From NCBI GenBank assembly GCA_029817715.1, contig JARUPY010000158.1:806001-870000 (forward strand): a stretch of 64,000 nucleotides of DNA. The letters run 5' to 3'. Position numbers and translations under genes: made by a program. The stretch comes from Melastoma dodecandrum (taxonomy: Eukaryota > Streptophyta > Magnoliopsida > Myrtales > Melastomataceae). Below the pieces are notes generated by a model, which made no database searches, was not told the DNA's origin, and saw only the letters and a list, made by a program, of their open reading frames with translations. Every line of letters starts with the position of its first letter. Within the stretch, counting starts at the first letter, position 1. This document shows, one piece after another, positions 55,052 to 64,000 of the stretch.

Positions 55052-56149
55052 TGTTGATATGATTCTGGTCATGAGCTATAAGAAGTTTGTCCTTCTATGA
55101 GATAGAAGTCAACCCTCTACACTACAAAAGCTACTTGTAATGAGAACCTTCTATAAGAAAATATTTTTATATAATTAATAAATAATTACAAAGTTAAAAG
55201 GAACATTCTTTGGAATTATCCTTATTGATTAAGATATTTAATCTGATCAAAAATATATGATTTGTTACCAAAGAAACTAAAATAAGTAATATATTTCTTA
55301 TTAAAGGAAATAAATAAATTATCATGGAAATGTTCTGCAAGGATGTCTCTAACCTTATCTGTATCTACTTGATCGCCAAGGAACCGATATTTGGGACAAT
55401 TATCCACATCATCTGACTAGGTTCATTGAATTAGACATATTGGACTATAAGAAATTAAATTTGATACTTATGAAAGTTAATCGCGAATTACTTTCATTTA
55501 CATGATTTACTGTCCATAATTTCCTGTAATGCATTATTAATGGGAACTTTTATTAAATCCTACCCTAATCCATTTAATCTAATTCCTAATTGATAGTTGT
55601 TACAGGGTGACACACATTGTACTTTTGGAATGTATATATTGACCACTTATTTGATAATTACATTGTAAAGTATGAAAAACATCAAGTGTATCATTGTGTA
55701 AATTTCAGAGAGAGTGTGAAGTGAGCTTGTGATTTTTTATTCTTGTGTCTTTTAGTTTTGTTAATCACACACGAGCGACGAGGCCACGAGGGACTCTGGT
55801 TGGAGGCTGTGGCAAAGCGTTGGAAGAGACATGCGGCTGGAAACTGGCGTACCAACGTATAGTAGGCCGAAGAGAACGACCGATACTCCAGGAGCACAGA
55901 AGGTGAGGGACTAGACAGTTTTTGTGATGCATTCTATGTGTGCATAAAAGTAGGACAATGGTTGTTATCTGCTCACGTGGGGTTCACCACAAAGTCGTCG
56001 TCTGGATGAGAGTGGATGTAGGCAAAGTATCGGAACCACTATAAAAGTCTTTGTGTTGTACGAATCATTTGGGGATTTGTTTCATATAAATTTTGTCTCG
56101 CAGAACTTGTCTACAAGATTCTGTTTTACAAATGTTTTCTTCCGTTACA
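55052..56149 (+). mobile_element. Probable 3' LTR of the copia element
   Basis: The stretch starts TGTTGATATG right after the purine tract and ends TTCCGTTACA, giving TG...CA ends and a length of 1,098 bp. Its position downstream of the copia polyprotein end on the same strand supports the call. No 5' LTR partner lies in the window, so the ends are not proved. Confidence 0.55.
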
Positions 56150-56802
56150 GGATTTGTCAAAAAAGAGTTAAAAATCCTTAATTGAATTTTAACACTAATT
56201 CATTGCGCCCACTTTTCACCAAAATTCTTAATTGAATTTTAATTGTATTCTTCTCTCTCCCTTTTTGTAAGCCATGTCAAAAAAAATCACGGAAGGAAGT
56301 TTTGGATTTTAAAATAAAACCTCGCCAATTTTAGTACAAACCCTAAAATAGAAAAAATTGAATATTAAATCGGATTCAATTAAAAAATTTATAAACAAAA
56401 TCCAAGATCCACATATGGTTGTCGTAATGCCACATGTCAAATTGTCGGATCGACTCAAGCCATCTAATATAACTCGAAAACCAATTTTATCAAAGTTTCC
56501 GTAAAGGTCACTAATTCACACACTTAAGCTTTTTACAGTGGATGTTTGCCGGGCAATTGTATGCTGAAAGATAACGGGAGGTTAAAACTACACGATCATA
56601 CACGAGCGACTGGTCCGATCATGAAATCGGCTGCACCACGGCGGCTTTACAGCCATGATCCTCCAGATTTCTCTGGCCGGCGCTACGTATCTATTCACTA
56701 TACAAGGGCATATTGACGTTAAAACACTTCTCGCCTTTCAGATGTTATCTTACATCTCGCATATGAGTGAAGGCCAAACTTCAACACGGGAGTTCATCCT
56801 AA
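56150..56802. other. Spacer
   Basis: AT-rich to about 56520, then normal composition leading into the 124-bp tandem repeat. No gene is recognised. Confidence 0.35.
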
Positions 56803-57291
56803 TGTTCTCGGAACAATCTTGTACTACTACAAAGAGGAGTGGTTACATGCATGAGTACTTTGCCTTACGAAGGACATATTAAAGGATGGTCCATTCTTAC
56901 CAAACCTGATTGGAGAAGTTTCTAATGTTCGTCGGAACAATCTTGTACTACTACAAAGAGGAGTGGTTACATGCATGAGTACTTTGCCTTACGAAGGACA
57001 TATTAAAGGATGGTCCATTCTTACCAAACCTGATTGGAGAAGTTTCTAATGTTCGTCGGAACAATCTTGTACTACTACAAAGAGGAGTGGTTACATGCAT
57101 GAGTACTTTACCTGACGAAGGACATATTAAAGGATGGTCCATTATTACCAAACCTGATTGGAGAAGTTTCTAATGTTCGTCGGAACAATCTTGTACTACT
57201 ACAAAGAGGAGTGGTTACATGCATGAGTACTTTACCTGACGAAGGACATATTAAAGGATGGTCCATTCTTACCAAACCTGATTGGAGAAGC
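56803..57291. repeat. 124-bp tandem repeat, nearly four units
   Basis: GGAACAATCTTGTACTACTA recurs at 56810, 56934, 57058 and 57182, giving an exact 124-bp period. The copies differ by only a few bases, and the last ends at GATTGGAGAAG. The near-identity suggests recent expansion. The unit is not a multiple of three, so it does not code for a repeated peptide. Confidence 0.9.
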
Positions 57292-57479
57292 AAACTTCAT
57301 CCTCATCGACATAGTACGGTGGGCTAGAAGCGGGCTTCGCAACATCGCATTTGCTTCAGCCCAACATCGCATTTGCCATTTTCTTCACTAATCTCGGCAT
57401 CACAGGAGAATCGCTCACATGAGAGTATTATGTAGAGCTACTCATATGTATCTCAGAATGCTCTCATCTCCCAGCACAT

Positions 57480-57821
57480 ACATTTGCCGGAGTGGGTGCA
57501 ATTTTCCATTCACTTGAACTAGAAGATTTCTACTTGATGGCCCGCTGCTTTGACACCGACTATGCCTTCATCAGCTCTACAAATGGGGACTACATCCCGA
57601 TCATTGGAATAGGCGGCACATCTTTCTATTTCCATGCCTATGTCAGACACCAGATCGGGGAATTCCCGAGGACTCGGTCATCCCCGGCACACCTCTTCCC
57701 TCAAGTCAATGTCGATCATTCAAAATCGAAGACAAAAATCAAGAGGACCATGGCACATATCGCTCGAATTTGGGAGACGCTCATCGAAGAAGAGACATAT
57801 CAGCTGCCTCTCGAACAATAG
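57480..57821 (+). pseudogene. Unidentified coding-like fragment
   Basis: An open plus-strand stretch of about 110 codons contains GAIFHSLELEDFYLMARCFD, SSTNGDYIPIIGIGGTSFYF and MAHIARIWETLIEEETYQLP, and ends at TAG. It has the look of a genuine protein (mixed, low in repeats), but I do not recognise the family. No clear start or splice context was found. It lies directly before a PEX7 fragment, so this may be a patchwork of captured host gene pieces. Confidence 0.35.
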
Positions 57822-57861
57822 GAAGACGTAGATGAACCATCTCGTCGTTTTCCACGCAGGT

Positions 57862-57992
57862 CGTGCTTGCCCATGACCATTAGATCCTGAACTGCGATTG
57901 GAACAAGTACAACGAGTGCGTGTTCGCCACAGGGTCCATTAGGGTTTGGGACGTGCAAAGTCATCGTTGGCCGCTCAGCGTGATTGAAGGGG
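57862..57992 (+). pseudogene. PEX7 (peroxisomal PTS2 receptor) gene fragment
   Basis: The plus strand reads VLAHDH, a stop, then ILNCDWNKYNECVFATGSIR and VWDVQSHRWPLSVIEG. This is the WD40-repeat stretch of plant PEX7, which usually reads PAHDFEILSCDWNKYDD...VKVWDVRSYR.PLAVLNGHG. Compared with the family, about four residues between ATGS and IRVWDV are missing and one codon is a stop. Only about 43 residues of the roughly 317-residue receptor are present, so it is a dead fragment. Confidence 0.7.
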
Positions 57993-58733
57993 GAGTCATG
58001 TCAGGCTTAGTCAGCACTTTAACAATGGGCGGACGACGTTACTTGCCACCTGGGCGCCACATAGGATTATGTATTCCCCTTCGGTTAACGGTGGTTAAAA
58101 TTGATATAACGGCCAAACGTTAGGATGTGTGATGATATTTTGAAAAGTTTAGGGTATATCAGAAGAAACAGCCAAACTTTAGTGTAGAATTAATAATTTG
58201 GCCTTCGATAAAATATACTTCACAATCACATTCAGTAATTTGTCGGTCGGGTCCTTCAACTTTTAGCCTAACGGAAAATTATGGATGCTGAGTTTGGCCA
58301 TATGCATATTTGGTTATCGAGGTCTGAGGTGAATAATTTGTTTGACGTATGCTATTCGATGCAACACTGTACAAATAATTCTTGAAGACAGCATTAAGAG
58401 TGCATTTTGATATTTATTTATTTTTATCCTAAGAAAGAAACGAATGGAATGAAAATAAATAAAACCCAATGCTTTGCGTTTCTATTTGTCTCTTTTCTAA
58501 AAGATTTTTTGGAAAACAAATATTCTAATTCACATAATTCTTACTCTACCCATATTCTTTTCCCATGTTACTGAATATAATGGCGAGTAAAAATATTATT
58601 TCTTGTTTTTATACATTTAATAACCATAAGTAACGAGATTTCATCCCCTTGAGTGCGATAATTTAATATCGTTCCAATGTTTTTTTTTAATTCTAATTTA
58701 GGACAAGCTATCTAATTAGGGTCGGCCTTGGCA
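57993..58733. other. Spacer between gene scraps and PP2C
   Basis: AT-rich from 58130 on. It probably includes the PP2C 3' UTR near 58700. No gene or repeat is recognised. Confidence 0.35.
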
Positions 58734-61156
58734 TCACTTCCTTAGGAAAATGTCGAACCTCGAAGGCCCGACGGAGTCCACGAATCCTCTCAGTGACAGG
58801 TCGGGCGCACATTCCTTTTCTTCCTGGTTTTCGTGGTCCAGGAACAGAACAACCACGGTGATGTCGTCGTGAAAGTAACGACGGGTGCCCTTCTCCACTT
58901 TCTTCAGATCTGTAAAGCTCATCTCCCTCTTCCTTGCCACTTCATTCAGTGCCACTTTCACGAGCCTTCTCGCAATCCCCTATACCAAGATTGAAAGGGA
59001 GGGAAATGAACTCGGGGGGCGCGACATAAACACTAAGGGAAATGACAAGAGGGGAGACGGAACATACCGCTCGAGGGGTGTTGTGGACGATCTCGACAGC
59101 CTGCTGATTCGAGATGTGTTCCCATAGACCGTCCGATGCAAATATGACAAACTTGTCCTCAGTGCTTAGAATCCTGGAGCATAACGTGGGTTCTGCTGTA
59201 AGAACAGGTCGATGGAGGGGCTCGGCGAGGTGAAACCGAGGAAAAGATGGGTCGAGCGAGAATTCTGGCCTCTTCAAGTATGCATCTCCGATTGACCTCG
59301 ATACCTAATGATGACACACAAGGCAAGACAAGTTATATAGCTTTAACAAAGCATAAGCAGCATTAGACAGAATGTGTATGTCTAATGAATGCTACTGGCT
59401 CAGCTGTCATATTTAGTAGTCAAAATGATGGCATTCCAGAAAGCTAAAGAGAATTTGACAAGGGAGAAACCGGTTATTACTTTAAGTAACCCCGGCCCTG
59501 CCTACTACAACAATCATCTCAAAATATTCGGATCACATGAAAACAAGGGTATATAGCCACAGCGCTCGCCTTTTACTTCAGGTAATCATCTTCTTCTGAA
59601 CAGGGCATTCCTTTTACACAAGAATCCCTATTGCGCACGAATGACGAGGCATCCGCATTTCAAATCAGTATCTTCTCCTTGAGAGAAATGGCTCAGCCTC
59701 GGTAATGTAAAATGTAACCCTTGTCAAATGGAGGTTACCAGATAACTAACATAAACTATCACAACCGGTCAGTGCTAGTTAGAGAAGCAAGGTCAGAAAG
59801 ATAACCTGAATAATGCCTTTGACGCGCCATACACCATGCTTCATGACCACTATCTGAGAATCATCCGGGTGCAAGGACCGAAGTTCTTGTCTAACCTCCT
59901 CCATACCAGCATTATGCTCCTTAGTCAACTGCTCTGCCACTATCTTATCTGATCTACTCAATGTTCCTAAAACTGCTCGAGAATCACCGACATTACCAAC
60001 ATATAAAGTGCCCCTCCAAATCACACCAACAAGACAGCACGACCCCATTGCTGCGATCGACGGCTTTATACCACATGTCCGACGAACAAGAGTTAGAAAC
60101 CCTTCCTCAGTGGCAGCATAAGCCTGTTGAATTACATCTTCAGATATGGTTCCACTTTCGCGAGCAATTCCTGAGAAGACAAGTGTAAAACGCATATCGA
60201 CAGAAACATGTCAACCAGCAACAGGGTCGATCAAAAGAATGGAATAGCCAAGCAAAAAACACCATGCTCTTGGATATCCTCTGGCCTGATTCTGCAGATG
60301 TTACAGTCACAATAAAATATTTTGCATAGCGGAATCCGGTGCTCTGCAAGGATCTAATATATTCTTGTTTATACACGGATAACGCAACGACTCGGATGCT
60401 GGATGCTAATTTCACCATCATGAGCCAGCAATGAGTCAAAAGTGTGGGACAGCAAAACTTAGAAAAGGAAAAAGTCCTTTTTCCAGCACTCCACAAACTT
60501 TCCCTTTCATTCAAGGAAAAATTCAGCAGACAACAACTAGGGAACCAAAGATCAGCTGTTGCATCGTGATCATCCTATCCGACAAAGAAAAGCTTCCTTC
60601 ATCTTCGATCACTTTTTTCACGTGGACAACTCCCCAACAGACGGATTCACCAAGAAAAGCAATCCAGATCCAGAACACGACATAACCACGACCAAAACCA
60701 ATAACTGAAAATAAATAATGAAATCAGATCTCGACAAACATTTTCTCCCTCGCAAGCTAAATCAATCAACCAACAGCAAGCCTTCGATCACCACTGTAAG
60801 GAAAGAAACATACTCATCAAGTTCAGGAAGAGGTGATCGCGGACGAACTTAGCAGCATCTGGGCCACCATGGCCATCGAACACGCCGACGAATGTGGCGC
60901 CATCGGCAGCGTCGACGAGGCTGTGGTCTTCGAGGACTTCGTTAGCCTGGACGACGGCGAAGGACAATTCGCCAAAGGAGAGGTGCTCGAGGTCGCGGGA
61001 CCAGACGAGGGGGTCGGAGAAGTCGGAATCGGAGGGGATCCAATTGACGTCACGGCTACTCGGGCGGTCGCTGTCGTTTTTATCCTTGTTCATACGGGCA
61101 TAACGACGAACGGGTCTCCAACAAGCGGAAGCAGCCCTCCCTACACAAGACAACAT
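58734..61156 (-). CDS. Protein phosphatase 2C, clade D
   Basis: Four exons (60814-61156, 59806-60170, 59068-59304, 58734-58979) join into 396 codons with GT-AG introns. The protein starts MLSCVGRAASACWRPVRRYA. It contains the PP2C motifs ANEVLEDHS, FVGVFDGHGGPDAAKFV (metal-binding DGHGG near residue 94), AAMGSCCLVGVIWRGTLYVG with NVGDSRAVLG, FVIFASDGLWEHISNQQAV and RYFHDDITVVVLFLD. All metal-binding aspartates are in place. The length and the N-terminus fit clade D. By family knowledge clade-D phosphatases remove the activating phosphate from plasma-membrane proton pumps and are inhibited by SAUR proteins in auxin-driven growth. Which clade member this is cannot be told from sequence reading. 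The gene appears intact. Confidence 0.93.
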
Positions 61157-62599
61157 CCCTCATCTCACACTGAGAAAGTGTCCGGCAGCGGCGGATTCGG
61201 AGATCGGGAGGGCGTTCGGTCAGTTAGTTAAAAAGTGTTGTTGCGCCGCGCCGCGGGGGTGGAGGGTGGGTTTTAGCGGGCGGCTAAGAAAGAAGGGGGC
61301 GAGTGTCGGGAAAGGCGGAGACAGGAGAGGGAAATAAAAAAGAGGGAAAGGTGTTGGGGATGACGACGAAGGAAAAGCGGAAGGAAAGTCGACGAATGAA
61401 AGGGTAATGAATGTGGCGTGTGACCGAGTAGTTGGGGGGTTTTTGTGTGGTTGATTTAGGAAATGACATAAATGCCCCACCCCATGTTAATCCTGTTATG
61501 GTTGTGTTGCTTAAAGTTAGGGGGGGGGGAAATGCTTTGAATATTTTCTTTCTTTTTGGTTTTTTACACGCCCGTTAAAACAAGTATTTTAAGTATAGTG
61601 ATTTAAAATTTAATATATTTTATAATTTATGTATCTCTTCTTGTAATATATTTAATAAGTTATAATTTTTTTATTTATCTCTGATCTTAGTTATCAAATT
61701 TCCTAGATACGTAAGTTTACTCAATGTAAAAATAAGAATAAATAAATGGAAGAAAAACTTTTAACTCGTCTATGCCACGTACAAATCTGGAGCCACGGAC
61801 ATACGGATGATGTAATAACCTAATTAAGACAAAGACGGACATCGGCATGACCCTCACGCAAAAGCGACAATTCTTACAGTTGACTTTTCCATTTTATTTA
61901 TTTTATCTTATAAACAACAACAAAAAATGGAGTTCGTACACATCCAAAAAAGTCATAAATGAATGGATCGTGGGATTTCAACAAGCTTCACGTGACAAAA
62001 ATGTTTGACTCTGATTAACGGGTATTGAAACTTGGAGCCAGGTCATACTCGCATTAATGTTTTATGTTCGTTGAATCCGATTTAATCTTTTGGATCGTGT
62101 TTGTTTAATTAGCAAATAACATGTGAGATAAAAGCCTTTGACGTAACAACATACATCACTATTATATATTAAAAATTTAGATCAAAGGTAGTGGAGAAGG
62201 GTATGATCACATGCCTATGCACTCGTTCGAGGAGAGCCGCACATCTCCTTTTGTACCTTAGGCCTTGCCGGGATGGCTACACATCGGTCGGGCTCGTCGG
62301 TTGGGGCCGCTCTAGTAAAGCGTTTCCACGACTTGGTCCTCACGCGTTTCCAATCTTGCGCGCCATTTCCTATGGCTCCCCGGGTGCATTAAAGAAGCTT
62401 CAATGCTGATGAAGGGGCATCAGTGCTCAATCCCTCGTATCATGTGAAGAAAAATCGAAAGTAGGATGTCCAAAGAAATGATGTGACAAAGTAAATGGGC
62501 ATATAGTTGAAAAGAAATGCACGAGTCAACATGACATGCGAAAGATGTAAATTCGACCATTCCTAGTCGATTGCTAAACGACCACCGTCGATGTTGGGA
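61157..62599. other. 5' flank of PP2C and intergenic sequence
   Basis: A GGCGG/CGCCG-rich, purine-biased stretch to 61440 is probably PP2C 5' UTR and promoter (CT-rich on the gene strand). AT-rich DNA follows. An open frame at 62191-62409 has no recognised domain and is not called. Confidence 0.35.
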
Positions 62600-63560
62600 T
62601 GGCCAAAGAAGAGAAGTCGAAATTGACTTAGTCGAAGTTGGTCAGTCGACTATAGTTAATTATGAAGTAGATGCAAGTGTTGTCGGCTTTCGACAAGCAA
62701 AACCTTGATCGAGACGGCTTAAAAAAAGTTCAAAACATAAAAGTTGTAGATAACATGAATAGACAATTAACCCAATTAATTTTAGGTCAAACGAAATTTT
62801 GCAGCCAAAGTTACATCCAGCCGACTGAAGCAATAATTCTACTTATGTATAGAATCGTGTGATTCAACATTCAACTAGCAAGAACTTGACCAAGATGACT
62901 TCGAACTAAAATGTTCAAAACATGAAAGTTGTAGATGAAAGGGCAAATCATGCCAAGTAGTTTTAGGTAAAAGAAAGGTTTCTAATCAAAATTATGCTCG
63001 GTAGATTGAAATAGTTTTTTGATCGATTACAGAACCATTGCATTCCGTAGGTCAACGTTCAACTCGAAAAAACTCAACCAAGACCACTTCCAATCAAAAG
63101 GGTAAAACGATAAAAATTGCAGATCGACTTAAAGCGAAGCTAATCCAACTATTTTGGATCAAATGAAGATTTGTACCCAAAGTTGTGCCAGTCGACTGAA
63201 ACAACATTTCCTGTCTACTACAAAACCGTTCCATTATGTAAGTCGATTTTCGACTAGAAAAAGCTTGACCAAGATAACTTCAAATAAAAAATGTCAAAAC
63301 AGGAAAGCCATAGGTCGACTCAAAAGGAAGCTAACTCAACTAACTTTGAATAAACCAAAGGTACGTAGTCAAAGTTATGCCTAATCGACTGAAACAACAT
63401 TACCATTCGACTCCAGAAACAATGCATTCTGTAAATTAATCTTTGACGAGTAAGACATCGATTAAGATTACTTTGAATAAAAAGGTTTAAAACATGAAAG
63501 TTGTTGATCTATAAGAAAAAAAACTAACTCAACTGATGTAGGATGAAACGAAGCTATGTA
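62600..63560. repeat. Diverged tandem repeat, about five units of 185-193 bp
   Basis: The core CAAAACATGAAAGTTGTAGA recurs, with changes, near 62731, 62916, 63103, 63295 and 63488. Each is followed by a CTAACTCAACTAATTTTGGA-like segment, then CAAAGTTATGCC and TCGACTGAAACAACATT. The spacing resembles satellite monomers. The copies differ strongly, so the array is old. It ends about 400 bp before the window edge and could continue outside on neither side. Confidence 0.75.
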
Positions 63561-64000
63561 GGCAAAAGAATATGGAAATGTCTTGATCATGAACTTGCAG
63601 TGTCCCGATCAAACTATTCCATTATTCCTTTTCTCTTACCTATGCAATTTTCATTTTGTTAATGACTTTCATCTCATTCATCATGAAAATTTTAAACGTT
63701 TGATTTCCCCCGCTACCTAATTTTTTAATGGATTAAATACTCTAATATTTGGGTGTCGTTATTTTCCTAGGTACTCTTAATAAAAAAAGACAATCATACA
63801 AAATTTATAGCAAACCAATTTTTCTTATTCTTTCCCTCGTTTCCCATTGTTACAGGTTCATTTTTCAAACTCATATGTAAGACTAATGTAGATTTAATTA
63901 AGATGATTGTAACAAAATATAATTATGATCGACTTTCAAAAAACATTTTTAATTAGGTTTGAGTGGCAAAGAAACTGTTTGGTGATAGCAATTTTGGACC
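63561..64000. other. AT-rich end of window
   Basis: I see no gene, repeat unit or RNA gene here. Confidence 0.4.

Noticed and set aside
60823..61231. Plus- and minus-strand ORFs overlapping PP2C exon 1
   Set aside because: They are alternative frames of the GC-rich first exon of PP2C.

Overview
The window is a stretch of eudicot-type plant nuclear DNA. The evidence is GT-AG introns, plastid-targeted carotenoid isomerase, DC1 (plant C1-like) proteins, a clade-D PP2C, a plant-type JmjC gene and abundant Ty3/gypsy (Tat-like and other) and Ty1/copia debris. The species cannot be fixed from the sequence alone. No prokaryotic signals (operons, CRISPR, ribosome binding sites) are present.

Layout. 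1-13.4 kb is gene-rich: the 3' end of a JMJ22-like F-box/JmjC demethylase gene (+), a foldback Mutator-like element just behind its stop codon, a decayed PPR gene (+) and an antisense fragment of an unidentified gene, an intact 14-exon DONSON homologue (-), a tiny VQ-motif gene (-) and an intact 13-exon carotenoid isomerase CRTISO gene (-). A degenerate tRNA-Cys and a small 35-codon ORF follow. 15.4-25 kb is a retrotransposon graveyard: two Tat-like integrase C-terminus remnants with a 40-bp minisatellite, a degenerate Ty3/gypsy pol, and a gag-protease piece. 25-26.5 kb is a pseudogene of protein-ribulosamine 3-kinase. A solo LTR with perfect 5-bp duplications sits at 27.4-28.0 kb. 28.2-37.9 kb is a same-strand cluster of DC1 zinc-finger genes: three apparently intact and one decayed. 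It is broken up by a Tat-like gag-protease element and by two oppositely oriented hAT-type MITEs. 39.0-47.4 kb is one LTR retrotransposon with both LTRs, primer binding site, polypurine tract, gag, protease and RT, plus an antisense remnant ORF, but no RNase H or integrase. 47.4-58.7 kb is AT-rich, gene-poor DNA with several minisatellites, the 3' end and LTR of a copia element, and gene scraps including a PEX7 fragment. 58.7-61.2 kb is an intact four-exon clade-D PP2C gene (-). The window ends in a diverged tandem repeat of about 190 bp.

The intact host genes act in unrelated processes (replication initiation, carotenoid synthesis, phosphatase signalling, DC1 proteins) and do not form a pathway cluster. 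I reconstructed exons by hand from splice signals and reading frame. DONSON, CRTISO and PP2C each gave lengths divisible by three with no internal stop. I did not find a convincing new biological system. The most interesting items are the foldback Mutator-like element behind the demethylase gene, the inverted MITE pair upstream of a DC1 gene, the stop-free 78-nt intron of CRTISO, the antisense ORF of the Tat-like element, and several minisatellites.
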